Shown piece by piece: positions 9,319-18,970 of a DNA stretch of 52,990 bases. Each line of letters begins with the position of its first letter. Position 1 is the stretch's first letter. The DNA comes from CAZIHO01 sp964538875 (GTDB lineage Bacteria > Pseudomonadota > Gammaproteobacteria > Chromatiales > Chromatiaceae): the NCBI GenBank assembly GCA_964538875.1, contig CAZIHO010000009.1, forward strand, positions 1-52,990. The letters run 5' to 3'. Made by a program: the position numbers and the translations under genes. The notes under the pieces are model-generated. The model saw only the letters and a list, made by a program, of their open reading frames with translations, made no database searches and had not been told where the DNA came from.

Positions 9319-10311
9319 CTAGCTGCCGCCGCGCCGGGCGCGCAGGATCTCCTGGACCCGGGGCAGCAGGCCCTTGGTGAAAAAGCCCCCTTCCGCCAGC
9401 TTGCTGATGGCGTCCGCCACCTGGGTTTCCCATTGGGTGCGGTCCGCCTTGGCAGGCATGACGAACTCAATTCCCTGGGCCTTGAGGGCGCCCATGGCTT
9501 CCCGGTCTTCGCTCCGGTTGCGGTTATCCAGCTGGACGAAGGTTTCGGTCAGCACTTCCTTGAGGGTCGCCTGGTCGGCAGCGGACACGCCCTTGAGGGC
9601 CGTCTCGGCAATGACCAGGGTGCCGTACACATAGGTCAGGGGCACTTCGGTCAAGAAACTGACCTGGGTATGCCATTGGAGCGCGATGGCGGCCATGGGC
9701 GAGGCACCCACCGTGTCGACCAGGCTGGATTGGAGGCCGGTGAGTACGTCGGTGAGAGGCAGGGAAATGGGGGAGATCTTGAGGGCCGCGAAGGCAGTTT
9801 CACTGATCTTGTCCCCTTCCGGCGCCCACACCTTGCGCGCCTGCATGTCCGCCAGGGTGCGTACTGGCTGCTTGGACATCAAGTAGGAGAAGCCGCCTTC
9901 GGCGAATCCGTAGCTAATCAGCCCCACGCCTTGCAGGCGCTTGATGAGTACCGGATCCAGTTCCTTGCGCACCGGGGCCACCTCCTCCGGACCCCGGAAC
10001 AGGAAGGGCACCGCGTAGATGTGGATGTCCGGGAGCAGTTCCGCCAGGGCGCCGCTGATGACGGCGCCGCCGTGCAACTGGCCGGCCCGGATCTTGCGCA
10101 GTACCGCCTTGTCATTGCCCATGACGCCGCCGGGGTAGAAGCGCAGTTCCACCCGTTGCTCGGTGCGCTTGGCGATCTCATCGGCCGCTGCCCGCATACT
10201 GGTCATCCAACTGGTTCCCTCGGGGGATACCGTGGCGATTTTCAGGGTGGTGCCGGCGGCGGCCTGGGTCAGCCAACCGAGGGCGAGTAATAGGGCAAGA
10301 AGGAAACGCAT
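9319..10311 (-). CDS. dctP: TRAP transporter periplasmic solute-binding protein (DctP)
   Basis: The product is 330 aa with a signal peptide (cleavage likely after ...LTQAAA). The DctP fold is recognisable: 'LKIATVSPEGTSW' at the start, 'VELRFYPGGVMGNDKAVLRKIRAGQL', and the hinge region 'ADMQARKVWAPEGD' with the Arg-containing motif that usually binds carboxylate ligands. It captures the substrate for DctQM. It lies 10 nt after the tatT gene, which suggests a TatT-dependent TRAP system, as in Treponema. The ligand cannot be read from the sequence; in TatT systems hydrophobic or unusual ligands have been proposed. Confidence 0.93.
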   Translation of the reverse strand: MRFLLALLLALGWLTQAAAGTTLKIATVSPEGTSWMTSMRAAADEIAKRTEQRVELRFYPGGVMGNDKAVLRKIRAGQLHGGAVISGALAELLPDIHIYAVPFLFRGPEEVAPVRKELDPVLIKRLQGVGLISYGFAEGGFSYLMSKQPVRTLADMQARKVWAPEGDKISETAFAALKISPISLPLTDVLTGLQSSLVDTVGASPMAAIALQWHTQVSFLTEVPLTYVYGTLVIAETALKGVSAADQATLKEVLTETFVQLDNRNRSEDREAMGALKAQGIEFVMPAKADRTQWETQVADAISKLAEGGFFTKGLLPRVQEILRARRGGS

Positions 10312-10321
10312 GGGACCCCCG

Positions 10322-11158
10322 TCAGAAGTAGCGGTCTTTTAAAAGCTCCTGGGCCTGGCGCTGGGCCAGCAGGTTAGATAGGGTGCGCCCCGGATAACGG
10401 GGATTTGCCGCCACCACCTCACCCAGCAACCGGTCGTGAAGGTCCCGATCATAAACTAAGCGGGCATAGCGGCGGGCGTATTCCACCTTGGCGATCAAGT
10501 CCTGACCTTCGGAATAGCGAATCGCCGCTTCAAAGTAGTCCTTGGCCGCTTCCGGCTTACCGCCCAGGGCGGCCGGACGCAGGGAGTTGAGGGCGCCCAG
10601 GTAGAGTTGCGCACGTCCCCGCTCGTAAGCGGGGTCCAGAGCCAACACCCGTTGGAACAGGAGTTCTACCCGGGGCAGGTCCGCCACTGCCTTCCAGTCA
10701 TCGGCGCGCACCTGGATCCAGCCCAACCGGGTCGCCGCGTATCCGTACAGAACGTCCAGGTCGCCAGCCGAGGTTTGCTCCACCAGGGGCGCGAATTCCT
10801 TGAGCGGCTTGTCTAAGGCTTCGCACAGGTCCTTGCGGCGTTCGCACAGGCCCCGGCGGGCGTACTCCAGGGCGCTCGCGGTGAGGGTCTTTTGCCGGGC
10901 CAGGTCGCTCACCAGGCCGGTGGCGTAGGAGCCATAGAGATTGGCTCCGGCCAGCAGCAGCGCCGGATTGGCCGGGTCGTCGGCGATCAGGGCGTCCAGC
11001 AACAGCAAATAGGCCGGGGCGCCGGAGCGAACGATTTCCGGGTCGGTCTGATCCAGCATGGCGCCAGACAGTCGATCCGCCAGGCGTTCCGTGAGGTTGC
11101 CGGCGCAACCGGCCAGCCAGGGCAGGGTGACGAGGATCAGTAGGTTTTTCAGGCGCAC
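10322..11158 (-). CDS. TatT-type TRAP-associated TPR lipoprotein
   Basis: The product is 278 aa. From GTG 11158 it has a lipoprotein signal (VRLKNLLILVTLPWLAGC, lipid Cys at 18). The rest is helical, with TPR-like pairs such as 'DDPANPALLLAGANLYGSYA', 'LEYARRGLCERRKDLCEAL', 'YGYAATRLGWIQVRAD' and 'VELLFQRVLALDPAYERGRAQLYLGAL'. This pattern and the position directly before dctP match the TRAP transporter T-component (TatT, known from Treponema pallidum), which binds the P subunit as a trimer. It is the first gene of a tatT-dctP-dctQ-dctM run with gaps of 10, 0 and -4 nt. A longer reading from 11191 would place 11 extra residues before the signal peptide and is unlikely. Confidence 0.85.
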   Translation of the reverse strand: MRLKNLLILVTLPWLAGCAGNLTERLADRLSGAMLDQTDPEIVRSGAPAYLLLLDALIADDPANPALLLAGANLYGSYATGLVSDLARQKTLTASALEYARRGLCERRKDLCEALDKPLKEFAPLVEQTSAGDLDVLYGYAATRLGWIQVRADDWKAVADLPRVELLFQRVLALDPAYERGRAQLYLGALNSLRPAALGGKPEAAKDYFEAAIRYSEGQDLIAKVEYARRYARLVYDRDLHDRLLGEVVAANPRYPGRTLSNLLAQRQAQELLKDRYF

Positions 11159-11245
11159 GGCGATACTCGCGGTAGGGGGATCAAGCCCCACAGACTAGGG
11201 GGATTGGCTGCCGGCGGCAACTGGATCAGGCGCCGCGCCAGCGTC

Positions 11246-11605
11246 CTAGCGATGTTTTTTGCCGACGTTTTCCATGTGCTGGAGCCAGGCGCTGAATACG
11301 GCGAAAGGACTGCCGCCGGCGCGCCGGCCCTGAAAGGTGGCGAAGCAGGGCTTGTCCTCTTCATCGGCGCGGGACGATCCGATGGCCAGGCAGGCCATGA
11401 TGAGTACCAGGTCCAGGACCAGGGCGCCCGCCAGCAGTACGCCGTGAAACACCAGGTTTTGGTCCAGCCAAACGGCGATGTCCGCGTAAAACTGGAGGCT
11501 GAGCCCGACGGTGCCGAAAATCAGGCCCACAGCCAGCAGGGAGAACAGATTACCCACCCATTCATGATGGCTGGAATATTGTTGGATTTGCCGACAGACT
11601 CCCAT
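11246..11605 (-). CDS. Small membrane protein of unknown function
   Basis: The product is 119 aa. Two hydrophobic segments are predicted (about residues 20-40 and 52-75), followed by a charged C-terminal tail with 'SSRADEEDKPCF' and 'LQHMENVGKKHR'. The start is well supported: GAGGAG lies 7 nt before the ATG. I do not recognise the family. It is transcribed in the same direction as the TRAP operon, 87 nt upstream of it, but looks like a separate unit. Confidence 0.7.
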   Translation of the reverse strand: MGVCRQIQQYSSHHEWVGNLFSLLAVGLIFGTVGLSLQFYADIAVWLDQNLVFHGVLLAGALVLDLVLIMACLAIGSSRADEEDKPCFATFQGRRAGGSPFAVFSAWLQHMENVGKKHR

Positions 11606-11661
11606 TTTTTTCTCCTCATACGGCGGCCTGGCCCCGGGATGGCGCTAACCGGTAGAGGCTC

Positions 11662-11691
11662 CTATAGTGTCTAGTCCGCCGCTATTGTCAA
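11662..11691 (-). promoter_or_regulatory. Possible sigma-70 promoter for the small membrane protein gene
   Basis: On the minus strand a perfect TTGACA (11691-11686) stands 16 nt before CACTAT, a poor -10, with ACTATA one base further. It is about 60 nt upstream of the start of the 119-aa membrane protein. The -35 is striking in this GC-rich sequence; the -10 is weak. Confidence 0.35.
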
Positions 11692-11765
11692 TATCAGTCT
11701 GTCAGGGTCAAGCCGCCTATGGGGCCAGGACCGGAAATTTTTTTGTCTTGAATCGGCCAAAACCT

Positions 11766-12149
11766 TCATAGGGCTTTGGCGGCTTCTTCCCGGGTGTAGA
11801 AGCGGTCGTCGCGGATAAATCCGGCGATCACGCCCGGTCGGGCGCACATGACCCGGCCGTTGGCATCCCGTTCCTGCACCCAGTCGCCGGGTAAACCGTC
11901 CAAGATGTGAATCGGCGCCGGTTCACCGTTGGCGAAGCGGGATAGGCAGGCGGTGGCGGTGCGGGTGTCCCAGTACGCAGGCAAGAAACCCAGGTGGCGA
12001 TTATTTTGGCTGACGCCGAGGGTGCCGAAGAACAGGCGATTTTGCACCTTGAGGAGCTGGCGGTTCAGCACTTCCATCGCTTGTTGGCACCAGGATGGCT
12101 GGCGAGGTTGGGGATTTTCCCAGACCATTCTTGATAATCTGGACATCAT
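11766..12149 (-). CDS. Hypothetical protein (127 aa)
   Basis: The protein is soluble, with no signal peptide or membrane segment. It includes 'LLKVQNRLFFGTLGVSQNNRHLGFLPAYWDTR' split over two predicted strands, 'HILDGLPGDWVQERD' and a final 'RDDRFYTREEAAKAL'. I do not recognise it. No ribosome binding site precedes the ATG pair at 12149; a later start (GTG-type) is possible. An AT-rich stretch at about 12250-12290 upstream may hold its promoter. Amino acid composition and the Ala/Glu-rich end look like a real protein, but this is a moderate-confidence call. Confidence 0.55.
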   Translation of the reverse strand: MMSRLSRMVWENPQPRQPSWCQQAMEVLNRQLLKVQNRLFFGTLGVSQNNRHLGFLPAYWDTRTATACLSRFANGEPAPIHILDGLPGDWVQERDANGRVMCARPGVIAGFIRDDRFYTREEAAKAL

Positions 12150-12329
12150 TTGAGTACGGGTCCTTGCCCAAGTGGTTCTGTATTCGACGCTCTCGTTGGC
12201 AAGGATGCATCAAATGGGCCAATGGGGTAGGCCCAGCGGTTGATGGACCTTAAAAGGTCTAAAAGTATCTATAAATAAATAATGCTATTGGTTGGCCGCA
12301 GAACAACCCCCATGGCCAAGGGGGCGGAT

Positions 12330-12647
12330 TTAGTCTTTTTTTGACCCACCAAGACAGGGCGGCGAGTCTGGCACCCTGCCGCCGCGAGCGAACCATTCTT
12401 CCGGGGTCCAGGTATGCAGCGCCAAGGCGTGCAGGCCGGTCTGAAATTCGTCATGCAAGCAGCGATTGACGGTTTTGTGACGGGCGACCAATCCCTGGGC
12501 GTCGAACTGGTCGCTGACCAAGGTCACCTTGAAATGGGACTCGGCCCCAGGGGGGACGCTGTGCATATGGCTCTCGTCCACCACCTCTAGGTGCAGGGGG
12601 GCGAGGGCGCTGGCCAGGGCCTGTTGGATCCGGGTGTGTCGATTCAT
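12330..12647 (-). CDS. bolA: BolA family protein
   Basis: The product is 105 aa from ATG 12647. The BolA/IbaG core is clear: 'HLEVVDESHMHSVPPGAESHFKVTLVSDQF', with the His-containing loop that, together with a monothiol glutaredoxin, coordinates a 2Fe-2S cluster, then 'VARHKTVNRCL' and the C-terminal 'LHALALHTWTPEEW'. This is the BolA type (long loop, HMHS) rather than IbaG, which occurs separately at 42.8 kb. BolA proteins work in Fe-S trafficking and in morphology or stress responses. The tail after 'EEW' is about 22 residues and not conserved in what I know of the family. Confidence 0.92.
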   Translation of the reverse strand: MNRHTRIQQALASALAPLHLEVVDESHMHSVPPGAESHFKVTLVSDQFDAQGLVARHKTVNRCLHDEFQTGLHALALHTWTPEEWFARGGRVPDSPPCLGGSKKD

Positions 12648-12767
12648 GGGCGTTGTTCCTTGACCAAGATGGCAGCCCTGAGATGGGGCGGGTGGAGGAA
12701 AACTCAACCCGCCCCGGCCTGGTCAAGATACGCGTTCAGGGGCAGAAAACTCCAGGAATTCCGCCGG

Positions 12768-13226
12768 TTAGAGGCTACCCGCGAGATAGTCGTTGGCGAT
12801 TTGGTATTGCCGGTGGGCTTCCTCGTGGTCCGCGCCGTCGTCCTGGGCGATCATGACACAGTTGCGGGCCATGCGCGCCTGCAAGGCCGCCTTCCAGGCA
12901 TTGCCGGTGCCCGCCGCATCCGGCGGGGTGAGGCTCGCGGCGGCGGCGGCACCCACGAAATGGGCGGCTTGGGCCAGCCAGTCCGTGTCCTTGCCGCACT
13001 CCGTGTAGGACGTGACCGCGAAGGTGCGGGCGGCCCGGAAAGCTTCCTCGCATTCGGCCGCCGAGGCCGCCGGATTCATGCCGGTGGTCACCGCCAAGAG
13101 TACCCGGCTGTCGCCACAGAGATTCATCACGTTATGGACGAACCGGGCGCCAAGAACCCGCTGCTGATCCGCCGACAGGGCGTCTAGGGCTAGGCGTAGC
13201 TCGTGGTCGTTGCTGATCGGAGACAT
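12768..13226 (-). CDS. Conserved-looking hypothetical protein (152 aa)
   Basis: The start ATG 13226 follows GAGGGAGGT at an ideal distance, so the start is secure. The protein is soluble and mostly helical, with 'QRVLGARFVHNVMNLCGDSRVLLAVTTGMNP' (broken here by a predicted loop), 'AAECEEAFRAART' and 'HEEAHRQYQIANDYL'. No family is recognised. A 22-bp inverted repeat lies about 100 bp upstream and could be its operator. Neighbouring genes give no clue to its job. Confidence 0.7.
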   Translation of the reverse strand: MSPISNDHELRLALDALSADQQRVLGARFVHNVMNLCGDSRVLLAVTTGMNPAASAAECEEAFRAARTFAVTSYTECGKDTDWLAQAAHFVGAAAAASLTPPDAAGTGNAWKAALQARMARNCVMIAQDDGADHEEAHRQYQIANDYLAGSL

Positions 13227-13325
13227 CAAAACCTCCCTCAAGGGTATGCAACCCTGCCAAAAACGCTGGGACCGGGCCAATCTGGAATCCTAGGCAGGCG
13301 CTTTCCCAGCAGGCTAGCGATTAAG

Positions 13326-13347
13326 TATTTCATTAACATCTGAAATA
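13326..13347. repeat. Inverted repeat TATTTCA-N8-TGAAATA
   Basis: Perfect 7-bp arms lie around an 8-bp spacer in an AT-rich patch of otherwise GC-rich DNA. It sits about 100 bp before the start of the 152-aa hypothetical protein and 120 bp after the end of the GGDEF/EAL gene. No T-run follows, so an operator is more likely than a terminator. Confidence 0.5.
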
Positions 13348-13467
13348 TAGTTCGCCCGCAGCTAGGCCCCCATGACTTGCGTCAATAACCGGGGGTTGGC
13401 CTCCAGGTGGCGCCCCTGCCGATGAGATGAACTGGCGGGTCCGGTCCAAAACGCCGGATTGGGTAGC

Positions 13468-16400
13468 TCAAGCGTTGAGCCGTGTCGCGCTCCATTGAAT
13501 CAAGTCGGCAACGGGCATGGGCCGGGCGATACCATAGCCCTGGACCCATTCGCAGCCCATATGCAACAGGGTCTGGTAGTGGACATCGGTTTCCACTCCT
13601 TCCGCCACCGTGCCCAGGTCGAATGCCTTGGCCAGGGCGACGATACCCTGCACGATGGCATGGTCGCCCTGATCTTCCGCCATGTCCCGGATGAAGGATT
13701 GGTCGATCTTGAGCACGTCCACGTCGAATTTGCTTAGATAGCTGAGGGACGAATAGCCGGTGCCAAAATCATCCAGGGCGAATCCCAGCCCGAATTCCTT
13801 GCATTGCTTGATGATGGAGCTGATGCCGGCGATGTCCTCTAGGGCGGCGGTTTCCAAGACTTCGATTTGCAGCCGCCCCGGTCCTCCCGGCGGGGCATGG
13901 CTAGCAATGCGCCCGCGCAGTTTTTCCACGAACCTGGGGGATTGGAGATGGTAGGCGGATACATTGACGCTGACTTCCAGGTTCAGACCCACCGCACGCC
14001 AGTGGTTCAATTGACGGATCGCCGTGTCCAATACCCATTCGCCCAGTTCCAGCTCCAGGTCGCTATTCTCGATGGCGCGCAGGAACTCATCCGGCGCCAG
14101 CAGGCCCCGTTGTGGGTGGTTCCACCGCAATAAGGCCTCGACCCCCATCAGGCGGCCGCTGCCAACCTCCACCTTGGGCTGGTAATAGAGTTCGAATTCG
14201 CCCCGCTTGAGACCGCAGCGGATTTGTTGCAGCAGGGCGTGGTGGGAGCGGGCGCGGTGATCGCTGGCGGGGTCGAACAGGTGATAACGGTTCTTACCGG
14301 ATTGCTTGGCCAGGTACATGGCCTGGTCCGCGTGCCGCAGTAGGGTTTCCGCGTCTTGCTCATCATCGGCTGGGTACAGGGCTACGCCGATACTGCAACT
14401 CAGGTTGACTAGCGCGGTGCCAGCCCGGATGGGGGCATTGATCGCTTCCAGGAGTCGATTCAAACTGACTGGGCATTCCTCGGGGGCCTGTAGACCCACC
14501 AATAACACCACAAATTCATCACCGCCAATGCGGGCCAGGGTATCGTCTTGCCGCACGCTAGCCCGGATACGATGGGTGATTTCCACCAGGATGCGATCGC
14601 CGGTTTCATGGCCGAAGGAATCATTGATGCCTTTGAATCCATCCAGATCGAGATAGCATAGCGCCATCAGGTTCTTTTCCCGTTGCGTCCGGGCCAGCGC
14701 TTGGGTCAGGCGGTCCGCCAATAGCAGGCGATTGGGCGCTCCGGTCAGGGCATCATAATGAGCGATGTGCTCCAATTGCTTTTGATGTTCCATGCGTTGG
14801 GTGACATCCGCCGCGAAGGCCATGAGGCCCTTAATTTCCCCCGCCTGGTCCGCCAACCGAATCCGGGTGATTTCCAGCAAGTGCTCCCGCCCATCCCCGA
14901 AGGGCAGCCATTTCAAGGAGACGTGGGGCGATTCCTGGCCGAGGCACTCCTGGTCCGCTTTCTGGAAGCTAGCGGTGATCGATAGGGGCAGGGCCTTGGT
15001 ATAGGGTTCGGCGGATAGGAAGGCTTGCTCGTCAATGCCGGTGGTTTGGCAGAAACTGCGATTGACGAAACGCAGCCGGTGGTCCGTTCCAAGCATCCAG
15101 ACGCCCATGGGCGCGTTGTCCAGGATGGTTTGGAACAGCCGGCGCTCATCCGCCAAGGCCTGCCGGGACCGCAGGATTTCCTGCTCCGCCAGCTTGCGCC
15201 GGGTGATTTCCTGGACGGTGCCGATCACCCGCACCGGGTTGCCGGCTAGGTCGTACTGAACCTCGCCCCGGTCCTCCGCCCATAACAGCTTGTCCGGTCT
15301 GGGGATGCGGAATTCCGTCACGAAGGGGGCCCGTTCATTCATTGCCCGATCCATCGCTGCTCGAACCTGGTGTGCGTCGTCCGGATGTATCAGACTCCAA
15401 AAGGTCTCCATGCTCGGTACTTGGGGCGAGAGACCAAATAGGCGAAAAACCTCCGGGGACCAATACAACCTATTGGTGGAAATCTCAAATTCCCAGGCAC
15501 CCATACGTGCGGCATCCATGGCAAGTTGTAGCCGCTTCTCGCTTTCCTTGAGGGACGCTTCCATTTGTTTCCGTTCGGTGATATCCACATGGGTACCGAT
15601 CATGCGCTGTGGCTTGCCGTCTGGGGTAAACTGAATGATGCGGCCGCGCCGCAGGATCCAGGTGTAGGTACCGTCCCGGCGGCGCACCCGGAATTCGTCA
15701 TCATAGAGGTCCGGACCTTGGCCAGAGAGAAAGGCGTTCAGCAGGGCCTGGGATCTCTCCACATCATGGGGGTGCAAGAGCCGGGTCAAATCGTCAATTT
15801 GATGGCCGAGTTCCCCTTCTCCATACCCGAGCATGGCCGAGAAACCTTTGGAAAACAGGATATTACCGCTCGGTATGTCCCATTCCCAAACTGCGTCGCC
15901 GGCGCTTTCCAAAGCCAGACGCCAACGCTCGTCAAGTTGTCTCTGCAGTAAGTAAGCCTTGGTTCCTGTCCATTGTTCGTTATGAATGATCTCGTAATTT
16001 TCCAGGATGACGAATAGGCCCACCAGGCACAGGCAGGAGATGACGATATCGAAGCTGGGATAGTCTGTGAGGGCCCCATTGGCAAGGTGTACCAAGACAA
16101 TGGTGGTTAGTATCCCAACCAGCCAGGCTAGGCCGATCCGCCGCCCCTTTAAAAAAAAGGCGGCGGCAGATAGCAAGAAAAACAAGGATAGCCGCATCTT
16201 GTTATAGGGCGCCAGCAAATACATGGCGGTGCATAAGCCATAGCCGATGGCCAGGGTCCCGTTGACCACCCATTCGATCTTGAGGGGATGCTTGCGTAAC
16301 TGGTGAAACAGGCCGACGCAGGCCAGGGAATAACTGAAATCGATCGTTCCCAACAGCCAGTGCTGTTGCCATCGATAGAGTCCAATCACTGTGGCCAATA

Positions 16401-16533
16401 GCGGGGAGAGAATAAGAAAGGCGCGAAGGAAAATAAGTCTTTGTATATGGGGTTGCGCGACTTCCGCGACCCACTGATCGGGTAGCAGACACCCGGCTAG
16501 GCGGGCTTTCATGACTTCTAAGGGTCGAGACAT
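13468..16533 (-). CDS. Membrane diguanylate cyclase/phosphodiesterase with three PAS domains
   Basis: The product is 1021 aa. Five or six hydrophobic helices span about residues 32-180 and form a membrane sensor of MASE-like layout, though I cannot name the subtype. PAS domains follow at about 203-320, 330-450 and 465-590. The GGDEF domain keeps RIGGDEF (670-674) and the usual DLDGFKGINDSFGH metal/substrate segment. The EAL domain begins with EALLRW (E799) and keeps DDFGTGYSSL, KIDQSFI and AEGVET. Both cyclase and phosphodiesterase motifs look intact, so the net direction of c-di-GMP turnover cannot be predicted. No RxxD inhibitory site is evident just before GGDEF. It is monocistronic. Another GGDEF protein is encoded at 21 kb. 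Confidence 0.95.
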   Translation of the reverse strand: MSRPLEVMKARLAGCLLPDQWVAEVAQPHIQRLIFLRAFLILSPLLATVIGLYRWQQHWLLGTIDFSYSLACVGLFHQLRKHPLKIEWVVNGTLAIGYGLCTAMYLLAPYNKMRLSLFFLLSAAAFFLKGRRIGLAWLVGILTTIVLVHLANGALTDYPSFDIVISCLCLVGLFVILENYEIIHNEQWTGTKAYLLQRQLDERWRLALESAGDAVWEWDIPSGNILFSKGFSAMLGYGEGELGHQIDDLTRLLHPHDVERSQALLNAFLSGQGPDLYDDEFRVRRRDGTYTWILRRGRIIQFTPDGKPQRMIGTHVDITERKQMEASLKESEKRLQLAMDAARMGAWEFEISTNRLYWSPEVFRLFGLSPQVPSMETFWSLIHPDDAHQVRAAMDRAMNERAPFVTEFRIPRPDKLLWAEDRGEVQYDLAGNPVRVIGTVQEITRRKLAEQEILRSRQALADERRLFQTILDNAPMGVWMLGTDHRLRFVNRSFCQTTGIDEQAFLSAEPYTKALPLSITASFQKADQECLGQESPHVSLKWLPFGDGREHLLEITRIRLADQAGEIKGLMAFAADVTQRMEHQKQLEHIAHYDALTGAPNRLLLADRLTQALARTQREKNLMALCYLDLDGFKGINDSFGHETGDRILVEITHRIRASVRQDDTLARIGGDEFVVLLVGLQAPEECPVSLNRLLEAINAPIRAGTALVNLSCSIGVALYPADDEQDAETLLRHADQAMYLAKQSGKNRYHLFDPASDHRARSHHALLQQIRCGLKRGEFELYYQPKVEVGSGRLMGVEALLRWNHPQRGLLAPDEFLRAIENSDLELELGEWVLDTAIRQLNHWRAVGLNLEVSVNVSAYHLQSPRFVEKLRGRIASHAPPGGPGRLQIEVLETAALEDIAGISSIIKQCKEFGLGFALDDFGTGYSSLSYLSKFDVDVLKIDQSFIRDMAEDQGDHAIVQGIVALAKAFDLGTVAEGVETDVHYQTLLHMGCEWVQGYGIARPMPVADLIQWSATRLNA

Positions 16534-16852
16534 GGGCCTATTCTACGTCGGGTTTATCTGTCAGGGGAGGCCCAACAATCTGAGGTCGTGACGGCATCTT
16601 CCTGGATGCCAGGCGCCCGGGTCAGGAGCCATCGCCGCTGGCGCGATTGGTTCGGGGCTGAGCTAGCAGGTGCCTAGAGCGGGCAGGACCGGCAGCACGC
16701 CGGGTAATCCATGGGGCGGGACGCGGTTAGAGCCCGGCGCGGCGCCGGCGCATGGCCGGCGCTCATCAACCGTGCGGCGGTCTAGAGTTGCAGGTATTGG
16801 AGAGCGGCGGCATGGGGGCCAGCCGGCCAAGTCCCATGCCGCAGCGCCCGGT
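16534..16852. other. Intergenic region between argG and the GGDEF/EAL gene
   Basis: These 319 bp hold the 5' region of the GGDEF/EAL gene and the 3' end of argG. A strong hairpin lies next to argG (separate entry), and a GC-rich stretch with short GGCGC palindromes is centred on 16740-16760. No convincing ORF was found. Confidence 0.5.
16807..16842 (-). terminator. Hairpin after argG, likely terminator without T-run
   Basis: GCGGCATGGG and CCCATGCCGC form a perfect 10-bp stem, with an inner GGCC/GGCC helix possible in the loop. It lies 11 nt past the argG stop. No T-run follows on the minus strand, so termination may be weak, or the hairpin may instead protect the mRNA 3' end. Confidence 0.5.
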
Positions 16853-18073
<1,221 letters not shown>

Positions 18074-18117
18074 GGGGGTGAACTCCAGAAAAGGGGTCGT
18101 GTTCGGAAGGGGCCGCA

Positions 18118-18855
18118 TTATAACTCAGGGCCTGGGGCGGGTTCCGGCCAGGATTGCTCGGCGTCCAGCAAGGCCCGCACCAGGGGCAGGGTGGGGGCCC
18201 GTTGCTCGGTCAGGGTCACCAGGTCCAGCCGGTCCAGGAGTTGTTCCAGGGAGCGGGTGTCCCGGGGGCTGCGCACCAGGATGTAACGGGCCACGTCCGG
18301 GGTCAGGCGCATGCCCCGGGCCCGGGCGGCGATCAGCAGCAATTCCAGGCGGCCGGCGTCGTCCAGGGGCCGCAGCCGGTAGGCGGGGCCCCAGGCCAGC
18401 CGCGAACCCAGGTCCGGCAGGGCCAACTGGAGTTGGCCGGTGGGTTGGTCCGCCGCCACCAGCAGGCGGGCGCCGCTGGTCCGCAGCCGGTTGAATAGGT
18501 CGAATAGGGCGATCAGCCAGGGGCGCTGGTCGGCGATGGCCTGGATTTCGTCCAGGGCCACCAGGTCCAGTTGCTCTAGGTCCTGGACCAACTGAGTATC
18601 CAGCCGGGCCGCGTCCCCTAAGTTCAAATACAGGGCTTGGCCGCCCTGTTCCTCCACTTCCCGGCAGGCGCCCAGCAGCAAATGGGTGCGGCCACTGCCC
18701 GCCTCCCCCCATAGGTACAGATAGGGGTCCCCCTGGCCGGCGGCGGTGGCGGCCACCGCCGCCAGGGCCTCCGCGTTGGCGCCGGGGATGAAGTCCCGCA
18801 GCCGGGGTTCCCTGGCCAGCCGCAGGTCCAGGGGTAATTGGCCGGCCGGGTTCAT
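18118..18855 (-). CDS. hda: DnaA regulatory inactivator Hda
   Basis: The product is 245 aa (E. coli Hda is 233). It is a short DnaA-like AAA+ protein without the DNA-binding domain. With the loaded beta clamp it promotes ATP hydrolysis on DnaA and limits re-initiation. The N-terminal QLPLDL is the clamp-binding motif of the Hda family. The modified Walker A loop GEAGSGRTHLL has Arg instead of Lys, as Hda proteins do. 'LVALDEIQAI' is Walker B, and 'GSRLAWGPAYRLRPLDD' is sensor/arginine-finger region. ATG 18855 is chosen because it places QLPLDL near the N-terminus; the longer frame upstream adds unrelated residues. Confidence 0.95.
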   Translation of the reverse strand: MNPAGQLPLDLRLAREPRLRDFIPGANAEALAAVAATAAGQGDPYLYLWGEAGSGRTHLLLGACREVEEQGGQALYLNLGDAARLDTQLVQDLEQLDLVALDEIQAIADQRPWLIALFDLFNRLRTSGARLLVAADQPTGQLQLALPDLGSRLAWGPAYRLRPLDDAGRLELLLIAARARGMRLTPDVARYILVRSPRDTRSLEQLLDRLDLVTLTEQRAPTLPLVRALLDAEQSWPEPAPGPEL

Positions 18856-18970
18856 GCCCCAGTGTCCCGAATCCGACTGCGCACCTGGCCGGCGGCGGCC
18901 AGGGGGGGCTGGGCTTCCCGCAGAACCGCGCAGCCGCCGGGCGCTAGGCAACCGGGGAGGTTGGAGTTCA

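Noticed and set aside
9277..10290. 337-codon open frame on the + strand
   Set aside because: Antisense shadow of dctP, whose domain motifs and coupling to dctQ are clear.
12303..12324. CCCCC/GGGGG hairpin after bolA
   Set aside because: The stem is only 5 bp with a weak T-run on the minus strand; not enough for a terminator call.
18085..18125. Separate argG promoter with TATAAT at the hda stop
   Set aside because: The hexamer is real but no -35 lies 16-18 bp upstream; co-transcription from hda explains argG expression.
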